Shown one piece after another: positions 25,601-33,816 of a stretch of DNA of 64,000 nucleotides. A model generated the notes under the pieces. It ran no database searches, was not told the DNA's origin, and saw nothing but the letters and a program-made list of their open reading frames with translations. Position numbers and translations under genes: made by a program. The DNA lies in NCBI RefSeq assembly GCF_004138215.1, contig NZ_RYYS01000009.1:1-64000 (forward strand), given 5' to 3'. The stretch comes from Anaerophilus nitritigenes (GTDB taxonomy: Bacteria; Bacillota; Clostridia; Peptostreptococcales; Thermotaleaceae). The first letter of the stretch is position 1. The number at the start of each line of letters is the position of its first letter.

Positions 25601-26161
25601 GTGGAATATTCACAAAGTGCACTTGTGAAAGGAATCAAAGAAAAAGACGTACCAGCTTATGAACATATGATCAGCAAATATACAAAAGTAATTTATTGCC
25701 TAGCTTATAATATCTTATCTCCATCACTTAATAAAGAAGATATTGAAGAATGTGTGTCGGATGTATTTCTAGATGCATGGATAAAAATTAATGAATTTGA
25801 TGAGGAAAAAGGAAATTTTAGAACATGGCTTTTGATTTTAACAAAATATAAAGCATTAACATATAAAAGAAAAAAAATACAAACTAATGTTGTAGACATT
25901 GAGGAATTTGAAGTCAAAGATACTTATAACTTAGAGAAACAATTTTTTTTAAGACAAGATCAAGAAAAGATTATGAAAATTATTGATTCCTTTAATAAAG
26001 TAGATAAAGAAATATTTTTTAGAAGATACTTCTTTGGAGAAAAAATAAATGATTTGGCAGAAGTTTTTCATTTATCTAGATCTGCTATAGATAACAGGCT
26101 TTTAAGGGGGAGAACGATTATAAAGGAGGCATTTCAGTATGAACGAAGATCAATTGATTGA
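25601..26161 (+). CDS. ECF-type RNA polymerase sigma factor (module 2)
   Basis: 186 residues. Region 2 contains VPAYEHMISKYTKVIYCLAY, DIEECVSDVFLDAWIKINEF and FRTWLLILTKYKALTYKRKK; region 4 contains EIFFRRYFFGEKINDLAEVF and HLSRSAIDNRLLRGRTIIKE. I chose GTG 25601, 9 nt after AAAGGAG; the TTG at 25592 abuts that site. Its 3' end overlaps the anti-sigma gene by 23 bp, so their translation is coupled. It is divergent from module 1. Confidence 0.9.
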   Translation: MEYSQSALVKGIKEKDVPAYEHMISKYTKVIYCLAYNILSPSLNKEDIEECVSDVFLDAWIKINEFDEEKGNFRTWLLILTKYKALTYKRKKIQTNVVDIEEFEVKDTYNLEKQFFLRQDQEKIMKIIDSFNKVDKEIFFRRYFFGEKINDLAEVFHLSRSAIDNRLLRGRTIIKEAFQYERRSID

Positions 26162-27476
26162 TGTATTAAAAAATCTAGATGATGATTTGGTGGATAAAGA
26201 AATAAATAAATTATTAGAAGGGGTTGAAATAGATATGGATTCTATTAATAAAAAAGCTAATGAAAAATTAAGAAATAATAATAAAAAGGTAAAAAGCAGA
26301 AAAAGATTACCATATGTGGCAGCTGCTTGTGTATGCTTATTTAGTATTACTGCTGTATATGCGGATGACATTTCCCAGGCAATTCAATCATTTTTTAACA
26401 AAACACCTGTGTATTCTACTATAGTAGATGGAGAGGCTTACTACTTAAAAGGCAGAAAATCTTTAGATAAGAATATTAAACTAGAAAGTGTAATGGTTTC
26501 ACAAGGAAATCTAGAAGTGGAACTTTCTTCAGATTTGAGTGAAGAAGAATTAGAAAATATTAGCATTATACCTAAAAATGATCCTGATACAGTTTATGAG
26601 GTAGGAGGTTATTCTAAAGAAGAAGATAAATATTTCTTTAGCTTTGCAAATAAAAAAGAAAAAAATTATAATATTAAACCTTTTCAAGATTTTACATTGA
26701 TGATAGCAGGAAAGTCTTATGAGGTTTCATTAGAAAAAGCGAAAAGCTTAGATGCAAATAGTAAAATATGTACAAATGATTCCCCAAATAATATAAAGGG
26801 TGTCAATATGGGGGCTAAATTAATAGATCAAAATGAAAAATTAAATATCCAATTGATTGCATCCTTTGATGATAAAGACTTAAAATTATCTGCTCTTGGA
26901 ACACCAATAGATAAAAAAACAGTATCAGTAACAGAAAATAGAAAAGATGGTATTTTTGGATCTGGCACAAGCAGTAGAACAGAAGATCTTTATGTATGGG
27001 ATAAAATGAATAATAAATACAAGCTTGAAATTCCAAAGGATGCAAAAGGTCGTCCTATAACAATATTTGAAACAGACGCACCAAAGGGAGAAAATTTAAC
27101 TGTAAAAGTACCTGCTGTCATTACACGCTATGAAAAAACAATTGATTCTTTCAAACTGGATATTCCTGAAAGTGGAGAAGTAAATCTAAATAAAGAAATT
27201 GATTTTAAAATTCAAAAGGCGACTATGAAAAATATCAAAAGAGTATCACCAACATCTGCTCAAATAGAATTTGAATTAAATACAGCTGGAGACAAAAATA
27301 TTAAAATAAGATCATTTGACTTGTATAGCAAAGACGTTAAAAAAATATCTACTGAAATAAATGGAAACAAAGGAATTGTAAATTTAGAATTTGATAAAGA
27401 TATGGAGAACACAGATATTGAAATTTCTTATCCTGAGTTTGTAATGAATGGAGATTGGACAATTGATATGAAATAA
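26139..27476 (+). CDS. DUF4179-type anti-sigma factor (ECF module 2)
   Basis: 445 residues. A charged cytoplasmic part (1-58) is followed by a membrane segment (PYVAAACVCLFSITAVYADD, about 59-77) and a long extracellular region of beta-rich domains (VDGEAYYLKGRKSLDKNIKL; IDQNEKLNIQLIASFDDKD; and others). It is similar in plan to module 1 but about 100 residues longer outside. ATG 26139 follows AAAGGAGG inside the sigma gene. Its role, holding the sigma factor until an envelope signal arrives, is inferred from the family and overlap. Confidence 0.85.
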   Translation: MNEDQLIDVLKNLDDDLVDKEINKLLEGVEIDMDSINKKANEKLRNNNKKVKSRKRLPYVAAACVCLFSITAVYADDISQAIQSFFNKTPVYSTIVDGEAYYLKGRKSLDKNIKLESVMVSQGNLEVELSSDLSEEELENISIIPKNDPDTVYEVGGYSKEEDKYFFSFANKKEKNYNIKPFQDFTLMIAGKSYEVSLEKAKSLDANSKICTNDSPNNIKGVNMGAKLIDQNEKLNIQLIASFDDKDLKLSALGTPIDKKTVSVTENRKDGIFGSGTSSRTEDLYVWDKMNNKYKLEIPKDAKGRPITIFETDAPKGENLTVKVPAVITRYEKTIDSFKLDIPESGEVNLNKEIDFKIQKATMKNIKRVSPTSAQIEFELNTAGDKNIKIRSFDLYSKDVKKISTEINGNKGIVNLEFDKDMENTDIEISYPEFVMNGDWTIDMK

Positions 27477-27589
27477 AGAAAATTAAAGAAAGAACGGATA
27501 CAAAGAAGTGAGGTTCATTTATTGGGAGGTTTATTCTAGGGTGGGTATTTTACTGTTTTATTTTTTAAATAGTTATTGAAGAAGAGGAA

Positions 27590-27802
27590 ATGCCAGATAT
27601 TTATTTTAAGATATCTTTGGGACTTTCATTGATTACTATGATTATTTATACTATCGGTAGCGAGTTTAATTACTTAAAGAAATTAGAATTTACAATATAC
27701 AATGTTGCTATTGTAAGTTTTTTAGCTATTATGTTTTCTGGGATATGGAAGATTAAGCCTTTAAGGTTGTATCTAGATGAAGATTTTAATAATGAAATTT
27801 AG
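27590..27802 (+). CDS. Small two-helix membrane protein
   Basis: 70 residues with two hydrophobic segments, FKISLGLSLITMIIYTIG and FTIYNVAIVSFLAIMFSGIW, and an acidic tail. GAAGAAGAGG precedes the ATG closely and is only a fair ribosome site. No family is recognised. It sits alone between two ECF modules, and a repeat end lies 17 bp after its stop. Confidence 0.5.
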   Translation: MPDIYFKISLGLSLITMIIYTIGSEFNYLKKLEFTIYNVAIVSFLAIMFSGIWKIKPLRLYLDEDFNNEI

Positions 27803-27818
27803 AATTTAGTAGAATTAA

Positions 27819-27866
27819 GAAACAGTTACAAAGCTATATAAACAATGAAAAAAGCAAATAAAAAAA
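27819..27866 (+). repeat. Left end of the GGGACGGTTAC repeat family (decayed)
   Basis: Starts GAAACAGTTAC and continues ...AAAAAAGCAAATAAAAA. By eye about 42 of the first 46 bases match the left part of the element at 29978. No right end is found nearby. Confidence 0.6.
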
Positions 27867-27910
27867 CTAAGACATCTAGAAATTGCATTTAGATTAGAAT
27901 AAAATAAAGG

Positions 27911-27953
27911 AGCACTGATGTTATTTTTTTTCAAAGCATCAGTGCTATTTTTT
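27911..27953 (+). terminator. Terminator upstream of ECF module 3
   Basis: AGCACTGATG (27911-27920) and CATCAGTGCT (27937-27946), then ATTTTTT. The stem is nearly the same as that of the terminator at 29648-29687 on the other side of the module. The rest of 27954-28137 is AT-rich with no gene. Confidence 0.75.
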
Positions 27954-28137
27954 ATGAATGATTTCACATTTCTTTAAAAAAGATTTAAAAAATTTTTTAA
28001 AAATGTGTAGTAGATTTATATTTTTTTCGTCTTAACTATTGTAATTACACTACAAAATAAGCTGTACAGTTTAATCAAGGATATAATATTTTTAGAAGGA
28101 AATGACTACAAAATAAATTCATGAAAGGTAGATGGTA

Positions 28138-28710
28138 ATGGAGACCGCGAATTTTGAAATATATGAAAATGAAACTAAAAAAAACTCCACAGATAATATG
28201 GTTTATGAGTTTACAGAAATATACAAGTTATATTATAAACGTGTATTTAAATATATTTGTTACAGAATTGATGACCAAAATATGACGGAGGAATTATGTA
28301 GCCAAGTCTTTGAAAGGATTATTGCAAAATATAGCAGTTTTTCTGGAAATGGCATGACTTTTGAGGGTTGGATTTTTGCCATAGCAAGAAATACTATAAC
28401 AGACTATTATAGAAAGAAGAATCGAAGATTTCATTTTTCACTGGATTATATAATTGACAGAGTATCTTCAAAACCATCTCCTGATGAATTAATTTTAATT
28501 GAAGAGAATAACTCATCTTTATTTAGAGCCTTAGCACATCTTAATGAAAGGGATCGTTCTGTAGTTTCATTGAAATATGGAGCTGAACTCAAAAATACGG
28601 AAATTGCAAAGTTAATGGGATTAAGTGAATCAAATGTCAGTGTTATTCTTTGTCGTAGTCTAAAGAAATTACAAAAAATTCTAATCTGTGGAGGTTATAA
28701 ATATGAGTAG
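28138..28710 (+). CDS. ECF-type RNA polymerase sigma factor (module 3)
   Basis: 190 residues. Region 2: FTEIYKLYYKRVFKYICYRI, MTEELCSQVFERIIAKYSSF and FEGWIFAIARNTITDYYRKK. Region 4: LNERDRSVVSLKYGAELKNT and EIAKLMGLSESNVSVILCRS. I placed the start at ATG 28138, 9 nt after AAAGG; ATG 28132 is possible. It overlaps the next gene by 8 bp. The pair differs from modules 1 and 2 in having a DUF4367-type partner. Confidence 0.9.
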   Translation: METANFEIYENETKKNSTDNMVYEFTEIYKLYYKRVFKYICYRIDDQNMTEELCSQVFERIIAKYSSFSGNGMTFEGWIFAIARNTITDYYRKKNRRFHFSLDYIIDRVSSKPSPDELILIEENNSSLFRALAHLNERDRSVVSLKYGAELKNTEIAKLMGLSESNVSVILCRSLKKLQKILICGGYKYE

Positions 28711-29641
28711 GAAATCAGATATGAATGAATTTAAGCAGATTGAAGATTTACTTATAAATGCAGATGTTGATAGTAGTAAATATGAAGAGATAATTTTAAA
28801 TCGCTTAAAATATAAAATAGAAACAGGAACAATAAAATCAAACGATATAGAAAAGGATGATATATATATGAAAAAGAAATTTTTTAAACCTTCTAGAGTT
28901 GTAAGTTTAACATTAGCAATAGTGATTTTTGGAGTATCTGCTGCTTATGCTACGGGAATTTTATCATCAATTATTGCACGTTTTCAAGTAGGTAATACTG
29001 AAATAATACAATATAATGAAGATAAAGATGTTAATAAAGATGTTAATAAAGATGTTAATGATGAAAAAATGATGAAATTCATGCAAGAAGGATTTAAAGG
29101 CAAATTGTTTGATAAGAACGGAAAAGAGGCAATATATGGAGAACATACAACTTACTATACTGTAGATGGAAAAGAGATTACGGGAATGGGAGTAAAAGAT
29201 TTACCCAATGGAGGATATGAATTTTTTATTTCAACAGAAGAAAATACATTAGAAAAAACTCTTACTTTAGAAGAAGTTAAGAAAGTTGCTAATAGCAATA
29301 TTAAGCTTCCTAGTTACTTACCACAAGGGTACATTTTTAAAGAGGCAACAACCTCTTTTGAAGGAGCGGGCGTTAATGCAATCTATGAGAATAAATCTGG
29401 AGACACAATCGTCATATTAGCTTCTACTACAAAAGAATCAACCTGTGGGGTAGCAACCACTGAAAATGTTACTGCAACATCTATTGATGGAAAAAAAGTA
29501 ACTGTATCAACTAATGCTGCGTTTTGGGAATCAAAAGATGTAACCTACCAATTATATTGGAATTTCGAAAGTAGTAATGATGATAAAATACCTTCTATGG
29601 ATATGAAAGAGGTTTCAAAAATAATAGAGTCTATGAAATAA
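28703..29641 (+). CDS. DUF4367 membrane anti-sigma-type protein (ECF module 3)
   Basis: 312 residues. Cytoplasmic part 1-58, membrane segment RVVSLTLAIVIFGVSAAYAT, then an extracellular region. The C-terminal 110 residues are a DUF4367 domain (KLPSYLPQGYIFKEATTSFE, then GDTIVILASTTKEST). After the membrane segment comes a DNA-level tandem repeat of 12 bp (about 29024-29059) that encodes DVNKDVNKDVN. ATG 28703 follows GGAGG. The gene overlaps its sigma factor and should keep it inactive at the membrane. Confidence 0.85.
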   Translation: MSRKSDMNEFKQIEDLLINADVDSSKYEEIILNRLKYKIETGTIKSNDIEKDDIYMKKKFFKPSRVVSLTLAIVIFGVSAAYATGILSSIIARFQVGNTEIIQYNEDKDVNKDVNKDVNDEKMMKFMQEGFKGKLFDKNGKEAIYGEHTTYYTVDGKEITGMGVKDLPNGGYEFFISTEENTLEKTLTLEEVKKVANSNIKLPSYLPQGYIFKEATTSFEGAGVNAIYENKSGDTIVILASTTKESTCGVATTENVTATSIDGKKVTVSTNAAFWESKDVTYQLYWNFESSNDDKIPSMDMKEVSKIIESMK

Positions 29642-29647
29642 GCTAAA

Positions 29648-29690
29648 AGAGCACTGATTGTGTTGGTTTTCAACGTATCAGTGCTCTCTT
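29648..29690 (+). terminator. Terminator after ECF module 3
   Basis: AGAGCACTGAT (29648-29658) and ATCAGTGCTCT (29677-29687), a perfect 11-bp stem with a short T-rich tail. Confidence 0.75.
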
Positions 29691-29714
29691 CTATTTATTT
29701 CTTATTATTTTTGT

Positions 29715-29977
29715 TTTTGTTTCTTTAGATAGTTTCTTTAATCATGGTAACAAAGTGTCCAAAATCTCTAGATTTTCTATATTTACATTTGGAAGCTGTG
29801 CAAATAAATATTTTAGATATTCAAACTGATTTAGATTGTTTTTCTTTGCGGTTTCTATGATTAAATAGAAAATTTTAGAAGAACATGTAGTCATTACCTT
29901 TTTTAGGAGGATCAACTATTTGAAGCACACGAATAACAGCTTCTACAAGTAAATATTGATGTAAACGGTCATAGCTA
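29715..29977 (-). pseudogene. IS66-family transposase remnant
   Basis: On the minus strand two pieces of an IS66 transposase are joined. SYDRLHQYLLVEAVIRVLQI comes from the middle of the catalytic domain. ETAKKNNLNQFEYLKYLFAQ, followed by LPNVNIENLEILDTLLP, is the C-terminal end. The DDE core between them is deleted, and a stop replaces the usual Trp after LLP. Intact IS66 transposases are about 500 residues. The remnant borders a small repeat element at 29978. Confidence 0.75.
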
Positions 29978-30056
29978 GGAACAGTTATAAAGATATATAA
30001 ACAACGAAAAAAGCAAATAAAAATAATTAAAGTATGAAATAAATGATAACCGTCCC
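29978..30056. mobile_element. 79-bp inverted-repeat element (MITE/REP-like) of the GGGACGGTTAC family
   Basis: The left end GGAACAGTTAT (29978-29988) and right end ATAACCGTCCC (30046-30056) are imperfect inverted repeats. They match the ends GGGACGGTTAC and GTAACCGTCCC that bracket the RAYT transposase at 43508-44635. About 22 of the first 30 left-end bases match that element. It has no coding capacity, so it looks like a non-autonomous derivative. Confidence 0.65.
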
Positions 30057-30060
30057 CAAA

Positions 30061-30121
30061 GTTTACAAAGTTTACAAAGTTTAAGGTTTATTTAAGGTTA
30101 AGATGATAATAGGTTAAGATG
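30061..30121 (+). promoter_or_regulatory. Direct-repeat array upstream of traX
   Basis: GTTTACAAA at 30061-30069 and 30070-30078 is followed by GTTTAAGG at 30079-30086. GGTTAAGATG occurs at 30096-30105 and 30112-30121. Phased direct repeats like these are typical binding sites for OmpR-type regulators, one of which is encoded at 33817. The link is inferred. Confidence 0.4.
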
Positions 30122-30165
30122 TGTGCTTTATAATGAGTAATATATTAACCAAGAGGAGGAGAGTT

Positions 30166-30972
30166 ATGAAAAGTAAAGGACTTACAGGATTTCAATTAAA
30201 GATGATAGGACTCATTCTTATGATATTTGATCATATACATGAATTTTTTAATTTTGGAGGGGATATACCTGTGGCGTTTAATTGGGTTGGAAGAATCGTT
30301 GCACCTCTTTTTATGTTTATGACAGTAGAAGGATTTATTCATACAAAAAATAGAAAAAAATATATGTTAAGACTTTATATAGGATCATTGATTATGAGTT
30401 TTGGAAATTTCTTTTTATCTAGATATTTTCCTAGAACAGATTCTTTTGGCTTAATGAATAATATTTTTTCAACTTTACTAATGATTACTATTTATTTATC
30501 TATAGTAGAGTATTTTACAAAAGCTATTAAAGAAAAAAATATAGTCAATATGATTAAAGGGGTAGTGCTATTTATATTACCTGTAGCTTTAGGAATGATT
30601 ATGTTTATGAATATAACTGTACCAGGAATGATGTATCTTCTATTTACAATTCCAACGCCTATGATGGTAGAAGGTGGACCCGTATTTGTTTTATTAGGTA
30701 TTGTTATGTATTTACTTAAAGAAGATAGAAAAAAACTTGTGATTGCTTATTCTATTTTATCTATATTGATTATGTTTACAGGAGATATGAGTATAAAAGG
30801 ATTACTTTTTAGAAACTATCAATGGATGATGATTTTTTCAGCGCCACTTTTTTATTTGTATAATGGTCAAAAAGGAAGAGGTATGAAATATTTATTTTAT
30901 GTGTTTTATCCAGCTCATATTTATGTATTTTATTGTATGTCTGTATATATGATGAACGTGTTAGGAGCGTAG
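30166..30972 (+). CDS. TraX-family membrane protein
   Basis: 268 residues and about eight membrane helices. TraX signals are KGLTGFQLKMIGLILMIFDH, FNWVGRIVAPLFMFMTVEGF and KYLFYVFYPAHIYVFYCMSV. TraX acetylates pilin in the F plasmid; chromosomal relatives are acyltransferase-like proteins of unknown substrate. ATG 30166 follows AAGAGGAGGAGAG; the earlier in-frame ATG at 30121 has no site. It lies 11 bp before the ABC genes and probably shares their operon. Confidence 0.85.
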   Translation: MKSKGLTGFQLKMIGLILMIFDHIHEFFNFGGDIPVAFNWVGRIVAPLFMFMTVEGFIHTKNRKKYMLRLYIGSLIMSFGNFFLSRYFPRTDSFGLMNNIFSTLLMITIYLSIVEYFTKAIKEKNIVNMIKGVVLFILPVALGMIMFMNITVPGMMYLLFTIPTPMMVEGGPVFVLLGIVMYLLKEDRKKLVIAYSILSILIMFTGDMSIKGLLFRNYQWMMIFSAPLFYLYNGQKGRGMKYLFYVFYPAHIYVFYCMSVYMMNVLGA

Positions 30973-30983
30973 GAGGTTAAGAT

Positions 30984-32003
30984 ATGATTTTGTGGGAAGT
31001 AAAAAAGCTTTTTAAATCTAAAATAGGATGGATTTGTTTAGGATTATTTATATTTATTTGTGGAGTCATGTTTTTTTTAAAGCCTATATTAGAAACAGAA
31101 AATATATATAGAAATGAAAAGTATGAACTTATAAAAGATGATAGATCAAAAGAGATTATTGCACAAGAAAAACTGGATCAAAAGATTCATCAAATAAAGG
31201 AAATGGCAAGTTATAGTGGAAATGATGACTTTTCTAAAACTCTAAAGACTATATCACAAAAAAAATTAAAAGCTATTGAGAACACAAAATATGAGGATGT
31301 GAGTTTTTTTAAGGTACTCAATCATAGAATCTCTCATCCTTTTATAAATAGTGTGATGATTATTATTTTGGTTTTAATATTTTCAAATATTTATACAGAT
31401 GAAAGAATTTCGGGAATGAACGATATTATTCTTTCATCTAAAAACAAATTTAAGGTTTTGTATTCAAAATTAGGAATGGCAATATTTTTACCAATTATTT
31501 TGTATATGATTTATGTAAGTATTGCTTTTATAATCACTATTTTTCAGTATGGACCACCTATTCATGGACAATTGGAAGCCCTTAGAATTATTGATTTTGC
31601 AGGATTACTTAAAGAACCCTATACCATCTATGAATATTTAGTGTTAAAAATAAGTGTGATGATGGTACTTTTAATTACTGTTTCAGTATTTTCAAGCTTG
31701 TTCTCATTTGTAACTAAAACTTCGTTGGCAGCAATTAGCGCAAGTGCATTATTTATAGGATTTGGAAAAGTAATTACTTTAATGAGATTTTTACCACATT
31801 CATTTTTAACAATTATGAGTACAAGTAATTATATAGATATTATGTTTCATATGGAACAATTTATAGGAATGTATTTAGGACATGTTCATATTTTAGGAAT
31901 AAATGTAGATAGGATTCAGATGTGTAATATATTTTTATTATGTATGCTAGGAATAGGAATAGCAGGGTGTATATTTACATTCAAAAAATTTTTAACAAAA
32001 TAA
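30984..32003 (+). CDS. ABC transporter permease subunit (first)
   Basis: 339 residues. One N-terminal membrane segment (WICLGLFIFICGVMFFLKPI) is followed by an external coiled region (about 40-115), then about five more helices, with conserved-looking YTDERISGMNDIILSSKNKF at the first cytoplasmic turn. This is the ABC-2-type plan with a large external loop. GGAGGT precedes the ATG. It belongs to a traX-permease-ATPase-permease operon. The substrate is unknown; similar systems with their own two-component regulators often deal with peptide antibiotics or envelope stress. Confidence 0.8.
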   Translation: MILWEVKKLFKSKIGWICLGLFIFICGVMFFLKPILETENIYRNEKYELIKDDRSKEIIAQEKLDQKIHQIKEMASYSGNDDFSKTLKTISQKKLKAIENTKYEDVSFFKVLNHRISHPFINSVMIIILVLIFSNIYTDERISGMNDIILSSKNKFKVLYSKLGMAIFLPIILYMIYVSIAFIITIFQYGPPIHGQLEALRIIDFAGLLKEPYTIYEYLVLKISVMMVLLITVSVFSSLFSFVTKTSLAAISASALFIGFGKVITLMRFLPHSFLTIMSTSNYIDIMFHMEQFIGMYLGHVHILGINVDRIQMCNIFLLCMLGIGIAGCIFTFKKFLTK

Positions 32004-32020
32004 TAGGAGGGAAGATGATT

Positions 32021-32908
32021 ATGAATATACTTGAAATAAAAAATTTAACAAAAACATATGGCAATAAAAATGCAAATGATAATATCACTGTAACTCTTGA
32101 GAATGGTTTGTATGGACTTTTAGGACCTAATGGAGCAGGAAAAACTACTTTTATGAAACAAATTACAACTTTAATAGAGCCATCAAAGGGAGAAATTATA
32201 TATAATGGGAAAAATATAAAAGAATTAAATGAAGAATATAGAGCTGTTTTGGGATATTTACCTCAAGAGTTTGGGGTTTATAAAAATTTTTCAGCTCAAC
32301 AGTTTTTGCAATATGTAGCAGCTTTAAAGGGAATGAATAAAAAGCAGGCTAAAAATAAAATCAAAGAGCTTTTAGAGCTTGTAGGATTATATGAAGTAAG
32401 AAATAAAGCAGTAGATAAATTTTCAGGAGGTATGAAAAGAAGGGTAGGGATTGCACAAGCTTTATTGAATGACCCTAAAATATTAGTTTTAGATGAACCA
32501 ACAGCAGGATTAGATCCTCAAGAAAGAGCAAGATTTAGAAATCTTCTTTCTCAAATTTCAAAAGATAAGATTATTATATTATCTACTCATATTATTTCGG
32601 ATATAGAATCTATTGCAAAAGAAACCATTATGATTAAAGACGGAGCAATGCTTATGAAAGGAAATCATAAAGAAATTCTTTCAGGAATGGAAGGAAAGGT
32701 TTATTGTATAAAAACTTCTAATGAAAATGAAGTGATGGAGATACAAAATAGTTATAAAGTAGTAAATATACAACGTAGTATAGATCATGTAGAATTAAGA
32801 GTAGTAAGTGATAAAATGCCTAGATATGAAAATGTAGAGATAATAGAGCCAAAATTTGAAGATGTTTATATGTTTTATTTTGACCTAGAAAATACTAGGG
32901 AGGTGTAA
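32021..32908 (+). CDS. ABC transporter ATP-binding protein
   Basis: 295 residues. Walker A GPNGAGKTTF (about 35-44), signature FSGGMKRRVGIAQALLNDPK, Walker B ILVLDEPTAGLDP, switch His in STHII. The C-terminal extension (KVYCIKTSNENEVMEIQNSY) is typical of ABC-2-type exporters. ATG 32021 is 9 nt after TAGGAGGG; the ATG at 32015 is closer than usual. The gene overlaps the next permease by 1 base. It should energise the two flanking permeases. Confidence 0.9.
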   Translation: MNILEIKNLTKTYGNKNANDNITVTLENGLYGLLGPNGAGKTTFMKQITTLIEPSKGEIIYNGKNIKELNEEYRAVLGYLPQEFGVYKNFSAQQFLQYVAALKGMNKKQAKNKIKELLELVGLYEVRNKAVDKFSGGMKRRVGIAQALLNDPKILVLDEPTAGLDPQERARFRNLLSQISKDKIIILSTHIISDIESIAKETIMIKDGAMLMKGNHKEILSGMEGKVYCIKTSNENEVMEIQNSYKVVNIQRSIDHVELRVVSDKMPRYENVEIIEPKFEDVYMFYFDLENTREV

Positions 32909-33681
32909 TGATGGGATCACTCATAAAATTAGAGCTTAAAAAAATGCTTTTTAAAAAAAGAATTTTAATCATATGGATGGGTATATTATTTCTAAGTTTT
33001 ATTTCCATAAGAGCATTTTCTATGGAGGAGACTTATGCAGATTTATTTAGTAAATCATATGGATTGGTACCATTTATGGGAATACTGATGTTTATGATTT
33101 TTTCAGGAGCATATACCTTAGAATATAATTCTAATATGTCAGGAATTATAAAAACAACAAAAAATGGAAGAAAATCAATAGTAATAGCCAAATCAATAGC
33201 ATCTGTAATAGGAGCGTCTATTTTAAATCTTTCAATCTTTTTTACATTATGTTTATCAGCTTTTACAAAATTTAAATTTGCAGGATTAGATATACCTTTA
33301 AAAAATCTTTGGTATTTTGGAAATAGTGAATCAGATATAACTGTAATACAAATGATTTTAATCATGACTTTTACGATTGTTTTAGGTTCTTTTTTCTTTG
33401 CACAAATAGGATTATTTTTATCATCTATCAGTAATTCAGCAGCTATACCTTTTGTGTTTGGAGGACTTATTATGGGACTACCTTATATACTAGAGGGATT
33501 TGTAAAAAATATGGGACTAGGAAAATATTTAGGAGCTACACCACTATGGACAATGATGAGTTGTCAGCTTATAAGATACAAAATACCTATGTCAATGATT
33601 GGAATTTTTATTGTGATTTTCATAGGTGCAATGACGATTCTTCCTAAATTAACATATGATTCTTTCATGAAGAACAACTAG
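32908..33681 (+). CDS. ABC transporter permease subunit (second)
   Basis: 257 residues with about six helices, beginning RILIIWMGILFLSFISIRAF. EYNSNMSGIIKTTKNGRKSI is the cytoplasmic turn that matches the equivalent region of the first permease. GGAGGTGTAATGATG gives a coupled start. With the preceding genes it makes a heterodimeric ABC-2 exporter. A strong inverted repeat then separates it from the two-component genes. Confidence 0.8.
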   Translation: MMGSLIKLELKKMLFKKRILIIWMGILFLSFISIRAFSMEETYADLFSKSYGLVPFMGILMFMIFSGAYTLEYNSNMSGIIKTTKNGRKSIVIAKSIASVIGASILNLSIFFTLCLSAFTKFKFAGLDIPLKNLWYFGNSESDITVIQMILIMTFTIVLGSFFFAQIGLFLSSISNSAAIPFVFGGLIMGLPYILEGFVKNMGLGKYLGATPLWTMMSCQLIRYKIPMSMIGIFIVIFIGAMTILPKLTYDSFMKNN

Positions 33682-33746
33682 ATAGTGAATAAAAATAACA
33701 ATAAGTATGATACAATAAAGAAAATAGGAATAAATAAAATAAGCTT

Positions 33747-33788
33747 ATGAAAATGTCCTTTGGTCTATGATCAAAAGGACATTTTCAT
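33747..33788. terminator. Inverted repeat / probable terminator between ABC and two-component genes
   Basis: ATGAAAATGTCCTTT (33747-33761) and AAAGGACATTTTCAT (33774-33788) are perfect 15-bp arms. Few T residues follow, so read-through into the response regulator is possible. Confidence 0.65.
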
Positions 33789-33816
33789 ATTGAAAAAATT
33801 AGAAAAGAGGTACTCT

